A DNA stretch of 62,626 nucleotides from Paracoccaceae bacterium (GTDB lineage Bacteria; Pseudomonadota; Alphaproteobacteria; Rhodobacterales; Rhodobacteraceae), in NCBI GenBank assembly GCA_022448925.1, contig JAKVCP010000015.1:1-62626 (forward strand). The letters are read 5' to 3'. Position 1 is the first letter of the stretch; each line of letters starts with the position of its first letter. A model generated the notes under the pieces. That model did not search any database. It was not told the DNA's origin and saw nothing but the letters and a program-made list of their open reading frames with translations. Of the stretch, positions 54,449 through 62,626 are shown piece by piece. The position numbers and the translations under genes are program-made.

Positions 54449-55072
54449 ATGCGCTGGGTCTTTATGCTGCTGATGATGGCCGGTTTTGCACATGCCGAGG
54501 GCGAACGTGCCGGGCACTTCGATTACTACGTTCTCGCTCTGAGTTGGTCGCCGAATTGGTGCGCTTTGGAGGGTGATGCAAGAAACGCTGAGCAATGCGA
54601 GCGTGATCTGGGTTGGAATCTGCATGGATTATGGCCCCAGTATCATGCCGGCTGGCCCAGTTATTGCAAAACGGCCAAACGTGCGCCCTCTCGCAGGATG
54701 ACAGGCCAGATGCAGGACATCATGGGCAGTGGTGGGCTTGCCTGGCACCAGTGGAAAAAGCACGGCACCTGTAGTGGACTGTCCGCCGAGACCTATTTCG
54801 AGCTGTCGCGCAAAGCCTATGGGAAAATCAATCGCCCGCGCGTTTTTCGCAAGATCGACAAGCCGCTGAAGCTGCCCGCCCGTGTCGTGGAAGAGGCCTT
54901 TCTCAAGGCCAATGACACCATCGAAGCCGACGGCCTGACCGTCGTTTGCAAGGCCCGCTATATTCAGGAAGTGCGAATCTGCCTGTCAAAAAACCTGGAC
55001 TTTGTGCCCTGTGGTCGCGATGTGCTGCGCGACTGCACGATCGAAGACGCCGTGTTCAATCCCTTGCGTTAG
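54449..55072 (+). CDS. Secreted ribonuclease T2 family protein
   Basis: The 207-residue product has a signal peptide ending near GFAHA, then the active-site CAS I (LGWNLHGLWPQYH, His59) and CAS II (AWHQWKKHGTCSG, His105). Six or more cysteines suggest disulfides. The usual catalytic Glu of CAS II (HEW) is Gln here (HQW). RNase T2 enzymes cut RNA via 2',3'-cyclic phosphate in the periplasm or medium. The gene is divergent from trcR. Confidence 0.88.
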   Translation: MRWVFMLLMMAGFAHAEGERAGHFDYYVLALSWSPNWCALEGDARNAEQCERDLGWNLHGLWPQYHAGWPSYCKTAKRAPSRRMTGQMQDIMGSGGLAWHQWKKHGTCSGLSAETYFELSRKAYGKINRPRVFRKIDKPLKLPARVVEEAFLKANDTIEADGLTVVCKARYIQEVRICLSKNLDFVPCGRDVLRDCTIEDAVFNPLR

Positions 55073-55361
55073 CGGCAGCCTTTTGGCAGCCAACGCCCTG
55101 CGCCCCGGCTTGGATGGCCCGACTTGGTGACGTCAGCGGAACCGGTTGCGCCTGCCCCGGCTTTGAGCCGCGCAGACTGGACAGATCCCAGACAGGGCCA
55201 ACGCGCCCGAACCAAGCCGCGCTGCGTGCCACGGGGCCCTCATTAGGGTGTGCCGTTGGTCGGCATGCGTCACATTGGGGCTGTGGGGCCAACCAACGAC
55301 CTGTGAAAGATCACCGAAAGCGCGGCAGTACGGCAGGCAGCCCACCAAGTGTGCGCATACG
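55073..55361. other. Intergenic region between RNase T2 and the oxidoreductase gene
   Basis: No gene, terminator or repeat was recognised in this convergent gap. Confidence 0.45.
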
Positions 55362-56336
55362 TCAAAGTGTGAGAACCGTGCTCCCGGTGGTTTCTCGCGC
55401 CTCAAGCGCACGGTGCGCATCGGCGACCTGATCCAATCCATAGCGTTGATCGATCCGGATCTTTACCGCCCCCGTTTTCACCTTGCCGAACAGCATCCGG
55501 GCCATTTCCTGACAGGTCTGGTGGTCGGCGATATGGGTGAACAGGGTCGGGCGGGTGATCTTCAGCGACCCGCGCCCCGCCAGTTCGGTCAGCGCAAAAG
55601 GCGGCTCCGGCCCCGAGGCATTGCCAAACGAAATCATCATGCCAAGCGGTTTCAGACTGTCCAATGAGTCCGTGAAAGTATCTGCGCCAACCGCATCCAT
55701 CACCACGTTCACGCCCTTGCCACCTGTCAACTCGCGCACCTGCGCGGCCCAGTCCTGCGTTCGATAATTGATGCAATGCGCGGCTCCGTGTTCCAATGCC
55801 AGAGCGCATTTCTCATCCGTGCCGGCAGTGCCGATCAGATTGATGCCCTCTGATTTGGCCCACTGACAGGCGATCAGCCCGACGCCGCCTGCGGCGGCGT
55901 GAAACAGCACGGTATCGCCCGACCGCAGGGGCGTGGTGCGATGAAAAAGATACTGGACCGTCAGCCCTTTGAGCATCATCGCCGCCGCGTCCTCAAAGGA
56001 AATGCCATCGGGCAAGGGGCAGATCTGTGCGGCAGGCATCACCCGTTCTTCGCAATAGGCGCCGGCGGGCATGGCTGAATAGGCAGCGCGGTCACCCTGC
56101 TTTAGATGCGTCACGCCTTCGCCCACGGCCTCGATCACGCCAGCGGCTTCCATGCCAAGCGGATGCGGAAGGTCCATCGGATAAAGGCCGGTGCGTTGAT
56201 AGACGTCGATAAAATTAAGACCGCAGGCCTCATGGCGGATCCGCACTTCACCCGGCCCAGGATCCCCGATTGACGCGTCCACGACGCGCAGGACCTCGGG
56301 TCCACCATGTTCTTCGATAATCACTGTCTTGGGCAT
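55362..56336 (-). CDS. Zinc-independent quinone oxidoreductase (MDR family)
   Basis: The 324-residue protein belongs to the medium-chain dehydrogenase/reductase group: HEACGLNFIDVYQRTGLYP, the NADPH-binding AAAGGVGLIACQWAK and a C-terminal ending ALEARETTGSTVLTL. It lacks the structural and catalytic zinc cysteines, as in QOR and crotonyl-type reductases. The E. coli QorA pattern is close. It follows the second oxidoreductase gene by 24 bases. Confidence 0.9.
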   Translation of the reverse strand: MPKTVIIEEHGGPEVLRVVDASIGDPGPGEVRIRHEACGLNFIDVYQRTGLYPMDLPHPLGMEAAGVIEAVGEGVTHLKQGDRAAYSAMPAGAYCEERVMPAAQICPLPDGISFEDAAAMMLKGLTVQYLFHRTTPLRSGDTVLFHAAAGGVGLIACQWAKSEGINLIGTAGTDEKCALALEHGAAHCINYRTQDWAAQVRELTGGKGVNVVMDAVGADTFTDSLDSLKPLGMMISFGNASGPEPPFALTELAGRGSLKITRPTLFTHIADHQTCQEMARMLFGKVKTGAVKIRIDQRYGLDQVADAHRALEARETTGSTVLTL

Positions 56337-56360
56337 TTGACCTCTCTTGCCGTACCAGGC

Positions 56361-57341
56361 TTACGCAACTTTCAACACAATTTTTCCAATATGTTCCGAG
56401 CTTTCCATCCGAGCATGAGCCTGGACCACTTCGGCCAGCGGAAATTCGGAATCCATTACCGGAGAGATCTTGCCTGCACCAAGCAAAGGCCAGACCTGGC
56501 TGCGCAACGCCTCTGCAATGCGTGCCTTTGCCAGATCGCTTTGCGGCCGCAGGGTCGACCCGGTCATACAAAGCCGACGGGTCATCAACTGGGCAAAGTT
56601 CACCTCAACCTTCGCGCCTTGCAAAAAGGCAATCTGGACCAGACGACCATCATCGGCCAAAGCGTTCAGATTGCGCGGAACATACGACCCGCCAACCATA
56701 TCCAGAATGACATTTGCCCCGCCTTCGGCCCGCATGACCGCGACGAAATCATCCTCTCGGTAGTTCACGGCCGTTTCGGCCCCCAGATCAAGGCAGGCCC
56801 TACATTTCTGTTCAGATCCGGCCGTGGCAAACACCCGTGCGCCGAAGTGCGCGGCAAGTTGTATCGCCGTTGTACCGATGCCGCTGCTGCCGCCATGCAC
56901 AAGGAACCGTTCTCCGGCCTTGAGCCCACCGCGCTCAAAGACATTCGACCAGACCGTGAAAAAGGTCTCAGGCAGACATGCGGCCTGCTTGAGGCTCAGA
57001 TTCGGTGGAACGGGCAGGCAGTGGGCGGCAGCCGTAGCGGCGTATTCGGCATACCCCCCGCCCGGCAAGAGGGCGCAGACCTGGTCACCCGGACGAACAC
57101 TCGTGACACCCGGCCCGACATCGACGACCTCTCCTGAGGCTTCGAGACCGGGCAGGTCAGATGCCGTCGGTGGCGGATTGTACAGACCGGCGCGCTGCAA
57201 TGCATCCGGCCGGTTCACCCCCGCATAGGCGACGCGGATCACCACCTGACCATGCCCGGCCTGCGGGACCGGACGGTGCGTCAGGTTCAAAACCTCGGGC
57301 CCGCCGGGCTCGGTTATTTCAACTGCGGTCATCGTGACCAT
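56361..57341 (-). CDS. NAD(P)H quinone oxidoreductase, PIG3-like
   Basis: The 326-residue MDR protein has AYAGVNRPDALQRAGLYNPP, the PIG3-type SDLPGLEASGEVVDVG, the nucleotide loop VHGGSSGIGTTAIQLA and FLQGAKVEVNFAQLMTRRL. It is closer to the p53-inducible gene 3 type than to QorA. ATG 57341 has GGAG six bases upstream. Its substrate is probably an ortho-quinone, inferred from the family. Confidence 0.88.
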   Translation of the reverse strand: MVTMTAVEITEPGGPEVLNLTHRPVPQAGHGQVVIRVAYAGVNRPDALQRAGLYNPPPTASDLPGLEASGEVVDVGPGVTSVRPGDQVCALLPGGGYAEYAATAAAHCLPVPPNLSLKQAACLPETFFTVWSNVFERGGLKAGERFLVHGGSSGIGTTAIQLAAHFGARVFATAGSEQKCRACLDLGAETAVNYREDDFVAVMRAEGGANVILDMVGGSYVPRNLNALADDGRLVQIAFLQGAKVEVNFAQLMTRRLCMTGSTLRPQSDLAKARIAEALRSQVWPLLGAGKISPVMDSEFPLAEVVQAHARMESSEHIGKIVLKVA

Positions 57342-57402
57342 GCTGTGCTCCGTCTGCTGTTTACAGGCCATTCAGCACGGACCCGGTCCGGCCTGCAACC
57401 GG

Positions 57403-58071
57403 TTAGCGGCGCCATCGGCCCGGCAGATCATTGCCTGCCGGTTTTGGGGCCTTGATGCGCGCCGCCAGCCATGTTGGGCCAGCCATGAGGGGTTTCAACA
57501 ACGCGTTCGTCCGAATCCGCGCCTTGACCTTCTCGATCCGCATCACGTCCTCGATCCTGCGGTCCAGAAAAGCCCACGTTGCTTCATTTCCCGGTGTATC
57601 ATCCCCCAGCCAATACAGCACAACCGAGGAGTAGACACCCGACAGGGTCGCGCGTTTGGTGTACCAGTTCACATCCTCGGAACTGTCACCAATGGCGGTC
57701 CAGATCAGGTCGGCCGTTCCCCACAGCGCGCGGGCTCCATCTGCTGCGTGCATCGGCAACGAAAACAGTGTCAGGCCCCGGCGCACCAACTCGCGATCCT
57801 CGATGACCTCAAGCCGCGCCCGTACCGCGAAAGTGATCTTTTCCCGTATTTTCATTGCCCCCAGATCAACGTCGGCGAGCCGCTCACTCATCAGATCGTC
57901 ACCGCGCCGATGATACGCCAGGGCCAGATCCAAGGCACCGCGGGGAAACACGCCCCGCGCAACAACCGGGTCTGCGCCACTGTCCGCCACGGCTGCCCGA
58001 AAGGTTGCTTCAGTCCAGCCGTCAAAGGGTACATGCACCAATGCTGCATCCAGCAGTTTATCCCTGTCCAT
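57403..58071 (-). CDS. COQ9 family ubiquinone biosynthesis protein
   Basis: COQ9 proteins bind lipid and assist the Coq7 hydroxylation step. The 222-residue protein has RDKLLDAALVHVPFDGWTEA at the N-terminus, GVFPRGALDLALAYHRRGDD and the C-terminal DWN-like NWYTKRATLSGVYSSVVLYW typical of the family. Start ATG 58071 agrees with the family N-terminus. It is divergent from rpsU, a usual neighbour in alphaproteobacteria. Confidence 0.9.
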   Translation of the reverse strand: MDRDKLLDAALVHVPFDGWTEATFRAAVADSGADPVVARGVFPRGALDLALAYHRRGDDLMSERLADVDLGAMKIREKITFAVRARLEVIEDRELVRRGLTLFSLPMHAADGARALWGTADLIWTAIGDSSEDVNWYTKRATLSGVYSSVVLYWLGDDTPGNEATWAFLDRRIEDVMRIEKVKARIRTNALLKPLMAGPTWLAARIKAPKPAGNDLPGRWRR

Positions 58072-58546
58072 CACATCTTGCTCCCGCGACCTTACCTGCC
58101 TTGATTTAGCACGGCCCGCCCAACCTGCCAATTCTACCAAGGCTCTGACAGGGGCGCTTTGACGCGCGGTGGCTGTGACGCGTCACAAACTGCTCAGAAC
58201 TGCATCACCCACGAAAGCCCCCCATGATGACCCGGCTTATGGTTCGGTTTGCAGGGCGCACGCATGGCCCGAGTGCCAAAGATTACCACAATCTGACCGG
58301 TCACGGGGTCATGCAGACCGAAGTGGCGGCACTGCACCCAGCCAAGCGCTCACCCAATTCAGAGCGGGCCGGCATGCATGCAACACAGCGCGCCCAACGC
58401 GGCATGAAGACAACTCTCAATTATTTCAGCGTCTTGCCCGAAAAAATCACCGAAAACGCAGGTCTGGACTTAAAATCGGACCTCTGCTAAGGAAGCGCTT
58501 CCTGCAATTCAATGCAACTCCAGACTAGAAAGGTGGTGACAACCAC
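58072..58546. other. Divergent region between coq9 and rpsU
   Basis: No gene is supported. A small frame at 58224-58490 (88 residues) lacks supporting evidence. A short palindrome GGAAGCGCTTCC lies near 58491-58502, about 45 bases before the rpsU start; its role is unknown. Confidence 0.4.
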
Positions 58547-58753
58547 ATGCAGGTTAGTGTTCGCGACAACAACGTCGATCAGGCGCTTCGTGCCCTGAAG
58601 AAAAAGCTGCAGCGCGAAGGCGTTTTCCGTGAAATGAAGCTGAAGCAACATTTCGAGAAACCGTCCGAGAAAAAAGCTCGTGAGAAGGCCGAGGCCATCC
58701 GCCGTGCCCGCAAACTGGCGCGCAAGAAGGCCCAGCGCGAAGGGCTGCTGTAA
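58547..58753 (+). CDS. rpsU: 30S ribosomal protein S21
   Basis: The 68-residue basic protein has [20 protein letters not shown] at the N-terminus and a Lys/Arg-rich tail ending [25 protein letters not shown] upstream is a good ribosome-binding site. S21 helps initiation on the 30S subunit. It is monocistronic and followed by a strong terminator. Confidence 0.97.
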   Translation: MQVSVRDNNVDQALRALKKKLQREGVFREMKLKQHFEKPSEKKAREKAEAIRRARKLARKKAQREGLL

Positions 58754-58778
58754 GCAGATCCGAACCGGATAAAGTTAG

Positions 58779-58816
58779 AAACCCCCGTGGCGCCGCCTTG
58801 GGGGTTTTTATTTTTG
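58779..58816 (+). terminator. Rho-independent terminator of rpsU
   Basis: A stem AAACCCCC / GGGGGTTT with a 13-base GC-rich loop is followed by TTATTTTTG, 25 bases after the rpsU stop. Confidence 0.9.
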
Positions 58817-58858
58817 AGGCTCTGCTTGAAAATCAGTCCAGGGAAGGGGCAGGCGCGC

Positions 58859-59341
58859 TCAGGAAGAGACAGGCGCGGTTCTGAGATCGAACCGGCAGGA
58901 GATTGCCACGGCCGCTTGATGCTTAGGGCTGTCTTGGCCATCTAAGCCAAAGCGCAGTCCCGGCCTCGAACGTTTTACGTTACATCTGACATGAAACTGG
59001 ACTGCGATCTTGGCCGCAATTGCCTTTGAATCGGTGGTTCCGGTCGTTGTGCACGTGTGGAACACGCCCTGTTTGCTGGCCTCTGCGCCTGCCAGGATCG
59101 GGTGCTTGAAGATGGCACTGCCTTTGACCTCGTGCTGTGCAGCGTCGTAGTTGAGGGCAAGGCGGGTGGCGAACCGGGTTCCCATCGCAGCGCCGGTTCT
59201 GGGGCACAGGGCATTTACATTGGGGGCGTGCCCGGTGATCATTTCAGTGTAAAAAGCCTTGAATGAGAGATCGATCAGCTGATTTTCGACCCGATAGTGC
59301 AGGCGATCATCCTGTTGTCGCTGAACCGGGATCGTGCGCAC
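58859..59341 (-). CDS. Hypothetical protein in a decaying region
   Basis: A 160-codon frame with a GTG start has G/C-rich third positions and protein-like text (FATRLALNYDAAQHEVKGSA, IFKHPILAGAEASKQGVF). No family or ribosome-binding site is seen. Because the next plus-strand gene is broken, this may also be a remnant. Confidence 0.4.
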   Translation of the reverse strand: MRTIPVQRQQDDRLHYRVENQLIDLSFKAFYTEMITGHAPNVNALCPRTGAAMGTRFATRLALNYDAAQHEVKGSAIFKHPILAGAEASKQGVFHTCTTTGTTDSKAIAAKIAVQFHVRCNVKRSRPGLRFGLDGQDSPKHQAAVAISCRFDLRTAPVSS

Positions 59342-59444
59342 TGAAGAAACGCGATGGAAATGGCTTGGCCAAGGCCAGGCAAATTCACTCGTTCTTCATG
59401 ACATGACATTGCAAGAGATATGCACGCGATCGGAATTCTCTTGA

Positions 59445-60428
59445 GGGTCTGAAGACCCTTGCGGTCATTTCCTTAAGGGCATCAAGATAGCGGCCCTCCT
59501 GGAAGAGCAGGTCGTCGGCACGGTGATCGACGATGGAGCGCGTTGTCTGTCGGCCTGTGCGGTGATGTTCGTTTTGGGCACAGAGCCGTCGCTTGACAAC
59601 AGCGGGGGTTGCACCTCGCTTGAATTTGACCGCCGGATGCATGTCAACGCCACGATGGGCTTTCACCGCCGGGACCTTAGTTTGCCGGAGGATGGGCCGT
59701 TGTGTTCTGCCGATGCCGAACGCCGCTTTGATATCGCATTTTTATCGATTCTTGAGTTTGTGCGCGTCGGTAACAACTGGAAACAGATCGAGGAGATGCC
59801 CGCCATTGCACCCGATCTCTTGCGCAACATGTTGCAACATGAAGGAGAGGATTTCTTCTGTATCGATACAGTGGACAAGGCGGGTCGCTGGGATATTTCG
59901 GGGTTCAGGTACGACCCTCCGGAAACCATCAGCGCCCGAGAGGCTGTTAATTCTTACGACAACTTGTCGAACTGGGTCTTCGGATTGGCAAACATCCCGG
60001 TTGAGAATGCCGATATTGAGAGCTTGAAGGCGCTGACTGACAGACATGATCCTGGTCGCCATCAACTGCAAGCGTCACCTACAGCCCGAATGACCGTGCT
60101 CGGGCGCGCGATCAGATACATAACATGGATGAAGACAGTGGCGGGGGGGGGGAACCGCTTTTGCCAGATGTTCGTCGCCCAGGATCCGCTTGCGATTCAT
60201 GCCTGTGGCGGGGGTCAGCTACTCGGCAGATCCTTCTTTGCATGCTGTTCGCCGGACCAACACGCGCCGGTGATGGATTTCTTTGATCCATGATCGCCGT
60301 TTCCGTCATCTTTGAAACTGACCGACCCAGAGGCTGCATCACGACAGTTCGAGGCCGAGAGGGACGAGATCGAAACCGCCCTGATGCCTGCCGCGACTTT
60401 GGCCTGTGCAAAAGGCGAAAATGAGTAG
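59445..60428 (+). pseudogene. Broken ClpP-like secreted protein gene
   Basis: After a TGA at 59442-59444 the frame reads through FLKGIKIAALLEEQVVGTVI, DDGARCLSACAVMFVLGTEP and MGFHRRDL, matching a ClpP-like fold with the serine in SAC and a following His. There is no signal peptide and the LNSPGG loop is missing; upstream protein-like text lies in another frame (LEGLKTLAVISL), suggesting a small deletion. An in-frame TGA at 60291-60293 interrupts the C-terminus, which continues as LTDPEAASRQFEAERDEIET to a TAG at 60426. Protein-like sequence stays open in the same frame to a TAG at 60654. It is a distant paralogue of 61488-62195. Confidence 0.6.
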
Positions 60429-60819
60429 ATCTCTTTTGTCTCACCGCAAGGATCAGTTCCGATTTTTGCAGAAGCTGGCGTTACATCAGAACCGCGGGGG
60501 CGCTTGATAAATTATGTCAAATTCATGCGTGGGGATAGCCCGGGACGTTTGGACAGATCGGCAGAGGCGCAGCAGGCCTTCTTTCACGCCTGCAATGCGT
60601 TGTCGATCAGCTTGGACACTCCACCGCTTTGGCGCAAAAGGAGGCCGACACGATAGTAGCCTGTTGTGACAATGATCACATTTGGTGGTCAGGACCCATT
60701 TGCAAGCGAAGGGATAAGCCCGCTCATTCGAAATTTTCTCCAGAAATCTCATAATTCTGCAGGCTTGATCGAGGATATTGACCGGCCCCCCGACCCGTGT
60801 CTTGGTTTGTCAAGGCAGA
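60429..60819. other. Remnant-like stretch without an intact gene
   Basis: The frame continuing from the pseudogene stays open from 60429 to the TAG at 60654-60656 and reads protein-like text (RLINYVKFMRGDSPGRLDRS, AEAQQAFFHACNALSISLDT). No start codon with a binding site is seen, so it is either the tail of the pseudogene or a second remnant. Nothing was seen in 60657-60819. Confidence 0.4.
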
Positions 60820-61488
60820 TCAGCGTGCGGGTCGGATCATGGCGGAGTCATAGTGTCGTGTGGGTGTGCGTCGGCTGACGTAACGGGCACTGATCCAACC
60901 GGTTCGCCCTTGGGCAATGACCTTAAACCAGACGCCCTGGCTGTCGCCAGTAATCTTGCAGTCAGTGACCTCGATTTCGGTTCCTTCTTTGAGCTGAACG
61001 ATCCGTCTCCCGTCCAGCCCCGGTGCGTCACGCATGTTGACGTTGGACAGAAGCGTACGGGACCAGTCCATCTTAAAGGGGAAATGAAACTCTGTCCCGT
61101 CGTAGTCTGCCACCGCGCGTGCATAGGCACTGTAACTTTCTTCTTCTTCGTCAAGAAACAGGTTGTCCCAATCCCAATGGTAGTAGTGTTTGGTCAACTG
61201 ACCGCCGTGGCAACCCAGGTGATCGGCCAGCAAGCCTGCCGTCAGGACGCTGGCAATGTTGCCATTTGAATATGTCAGCCGTGTTGTACCGTCGCCGCTT
61301 TCGAACAGGCACTCGGGTCCATCGAAGCTGTACCATTCATAGTCATGGCTGGTCGGAAGCCCGCCCTCACGCGAAAAGTCCACAATTCGGCAAAGCTCTA
61401 GAGCGTCTTCAGTTGTAAGCCCATCAGGTGATACTGATGCAGCTTGAGCACCGGCCGCCACTGGATCGAACCCCATGAAGCGCGTCAT
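60820..61488 (-). CDS. SH3-domain protein, probably the C-terminal half of a split ClpP-like/SH3 protein
   Basis: The 222-residue product has no signal peptide. Its C-terminal third is a bacterial SH3 fold (LLSNVNMRDAPGLDGRRIVQ, then GVWFKVIAQGRTGWISARYV), which in exported proteins often contacts the cell wall. The N-terminal part is acidic and unclassified. Its ATG overlaps the stop of the upstream gene (TGATG), so translation is probably coupled. Since the N-terminus looks like mid-protein text, a single-base change may have split one larger protein. Confidence 0.7.
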   Translation of the reverse strand: MTRFMGFDPVAAGAQAASVSPDGLTTEDALELCRIVDFSREGGLPTSHDYEWYSFDGPECLFESGDGTTRLTYSNGNIASVLTAGLLADHLGCHGGQLTKHYYHWDWDNLFLDEEEESYSAYARAVADYDGTEFHFPFKMDWSRTLLSNVNMRDAPGLDGRRIVQLKEGTEIEVTDCKITGDSQGVWFKVIAQGRTGWISARYVSRRTPTRHYDSAMIRPAR

Positions 61489-62195
61489 CAGTCCTCCGCG
61501 AAGAACAAAAATTCATCGGCGGTGCGATAATGCAATGCGTTGTGTGCCAACGCGATTGGCACGCGTCCCGAACTGACAAGTTTCAGGAATTCGGACATCA
61601 CGTCATACGTCACATCCATTGCCGCGCTGATTTGTGCAGACTGCGCTGCCTGACCGGGTGGCAAAAAAGGCATGTGAAACCCAAGTTCGGCCCCAACCTC
61701 GACAAACCTTTCGGCGCTGCCGCCATCTCTGTCGGCGACCGCCAAGCTGAAAGTCATGGCGCAGGCCGACATGCAGCGCTGGCCGTTCAGGACAAAGACG
61801 CCTGCCAAGGGCTCGCCACCGTTACCGTAGCGCCATTGCGCCAGGAACTCGCCCATCTTCACGGCCTCGACAAAGTTGCCGCCGGGACTGTTCAGGACGA
61901 CGTGAAAGGGTATCGGAACATGAAACGTGTTCGCGTTGCGGTCCTTGACGATCAGTTTTTCCAACCGCTCTGCGTCGCCTTTTTCGATGGGACCCGAGAT
62001 ATAGACGATGCCCTCGTCGGCACCGGGGCCAGACGGGTCCCACACTTGCGATTGAAACGCATCCGATCGGCCGCCGTAGAATGTCTTGAGCTTCGAAAGG
62101 TGAGGTGCCAGATCGGGCCGGATGGAAATCTCTGCCGCCCGCGCCGACGTCGCGCTGGTCGCCATAAGCGCCGCCATGGCTATGGATCGGAACAA
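61488..62195 (-). CDS. Secreted ClpP-like (COG3904-type) serine protease homologue
   Basis: The 235-residue product has a signal peptide (residues 1-20, ending near TSARA) and a ClpP/crotonase-like core: VVLNSPGGNFVEAVKMGEFL, Ser143 in RCMSACAMTF and His174 in GAELGFHMP. These are candidate catalytic residues. TTG 62195 is preferred, because GGAG lies eight bases before it; ATG 62177 would shorten the signal peptide. It is followed by the SH3 gene in a stop/start overlap. Confidence 0.72.
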   Translation of the reverse strand: MFRSIAMAALMATSATSARAAEISIRPDLAPHLSKLKTFYGGRSDAFQSQVWDPSGPGADEGIVYISGPIEKGDAERLEKLIVKDRNANTFHVPIPFHVVLNSPGGNFVEAVKMGEFLAQWRYGNGGEPLAGVFVLNGQRCMSACAMTFSLAVADRDGGSAERFVEVGAELGFHMPFLPPGQAAQSAQISAAMDVTYDVMSEFLKLVSSGRVPIALAHNALHYRTADEFLFFAED

Positions 62196-62276
62196 GATAC
62201 AGGCTCCCCTTGGTCTTGGTCTGACACAAAAGCGTTAGCGCAGGCGGATCTACCTGTAAAGATCTTCAGAGACGCA

Positions 62277-62366
62277 TATAAATACCCTCGCGGCCAATGG
62301 ACCGACGCATTCAGCTTCTCGGGACATACACCACAAACCTACCGCGAATTTTTGCGGTAGGCATCT
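62277..62366 (+). ncRNA. Candidate small RNA: promoter-like box plus intrinsic terminator
   Basis: TATAAAT at 62277-62283 has a weak -35 (CTGTAA at 62254-62259) 17 bases upstream. About 55 bases later a hairpin CCTACCGC / GCGGTAGG (62338-62361) is followed by CATCTGTTTTTA. No open reading frame of note lies between, so a transcript of about 75 bases is possible. It is divergent from the ClpP-like gene. Confidence 0.35.
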
Positions 62367-62370
62367 GTTT
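62338..62370 (+). terminator. Intrinsic terminator-like hairpin with T-run
   Basis: An eight-pair stem CCTACCGC / GCGGTAGG with an eight-base AT-rich loop is followed by CATCTGTTTTT. No annotated plus-strand gene precedes it, which is why it is paired with the candidate small RNA. Confidence 0.6.
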
Positions 62371-62626
62371 TTATGTGATAAGGCTTCGATTCTGAACGGA
62401 CTGATATTAGGAAAAATTTGCCCTGAAGGATGCTCCGCGTCAGGTGCGCTTCTTCTACGGTTTTGGCTAGTATCGTCAGTGTTTATGCCGCAAGCCCATC
62501 AAACCACGCCGATATCGCGAACGATGACTAGCTGACGTTTGAAGTTGTCGCAGCGAATGACCGCTCTGAGCCCAGAATCACCAATGCTGCGAAATGTATG
62601 AAAGTCCGCTGTATTGCGAAAAGCTT
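62371..62626. other. Right-end intergenic sequence with repeat
   Basis: No gene is seen. The stretch is AT-richer than the surrounding genes and contains the right repeat copy at 62553-62609. Confidence 0.5.
62553..62609 (-). repeat. Dispersed extragenic repeat, right copy
   Basis: On the minus strand this aligns without gaps to 440-496, including the shared CGCAGCATT block and a 22-base block of which 20 are identical (TGGGCTCAGAGCGG then TCATTCGC). It is in opposite orientation to the left copy. Confidence 0.55.

Noticed and set aside
61530-62360. 276-codon plus-strand frame at the right end
   Set aside because: Antisense to the ClpP-like gene, which has a signal peptide and catalytic motifs.
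1-62626. tRNA, 5S/16S/23S rRNA, CRISPR array or intact insertion sequence
   Set aside because: None recognised; the only clear RNA gene is the SRP RNA, and no regularly spaced repeats or transposase motifs were seen.

Overview
The window is about 60% G+C and reads as a chromosomal segment of an alphaproteobacterium, most likely a marine Rhodobacteraceae (Roseobacter-group) species. The evidence is the gene content and order: ybgC-tolQRAB-pal-cpoB-tilS-ftsH in one run, ruvCAB next to it, hemE/hemC divergent, a TrcR (DUF1013) cell-cycle regulator, DUF1127, and coq9 beside rpsU. Predicted products also resemble those of this family. Species-level placement is not possible from sequence reading alone.

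Layout. 0.4-5 kb: a one-carbon folate block on the minus strand (fhs, a FolD-like paralogue with changed active-site residues, a small membrane peptide, and a canonical folD). 5-14 kb: ftsH, tilS and the Tol-Pal envelope operon. 14-18 kb: two hypothetical genes and ruvBAC. 18-25 kb: DUF1127, prmA, MATE and MFS carriers, an ABC-2 exporter and a DMT permease. 25-32 kb: hemE, hemC, a DUF4198 protein, an SRPBCC protein, nudC, a CpdB-like metallophosphoesterase and the SRP RNA gene with a good promoter. 32-37.5 kb: a CDP-alcohol phosphatidyltransferase, a family 2 glycosyltransferase, then a plus-strand group with a secreted metacaspase carrying a peptidoglycan-binding domain, a PHP-like protein and two secreted unknowns. 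38-49 kb: a catabolic and transport block. 50-58.8 kb: conserved housekeeping genes (dnaX, ybaB, recR, trcR, an RNase T2, two quinone oxidoreductases, coq9, rpsU). 58.8-62.6 kb: a decaying region with a ClpP-like/SH3 gene pair and a broken relative of it.

The most interesting unit is 37.98-48.94 kb. Four tightly linked plus-strand enzymes (DUF1989; a diaminopropionate ammonia-lyase/EutB-like PLP enzyme; an M24 hydrolase; an EutA/maleate-isomerase-like protein) are followed by a complete spermidine/putrescine-type ABC importer and a clear creatinase. DUF1989 includes carboxyguanidine deiminase subunits and creatinase hydrolyses creatine, so a locus for uptake and breakdown of creatine or another guanidino compound is a reasonable hypothesis. 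Both permeases carry unusual insertions. The substrate and the order of steps are inference.

Other points: the second FolD has Gln and Glu at the positions of catalytic Lys54 and Asp121. A related extragenic repeat lies at both ends of the window. Several genes appear to use TTG starts set by good ribosome-binding sites. No tRNA, 5S/16S/23S rRNA, CRISPR array, intact insertion sequence or prophage was recognised.
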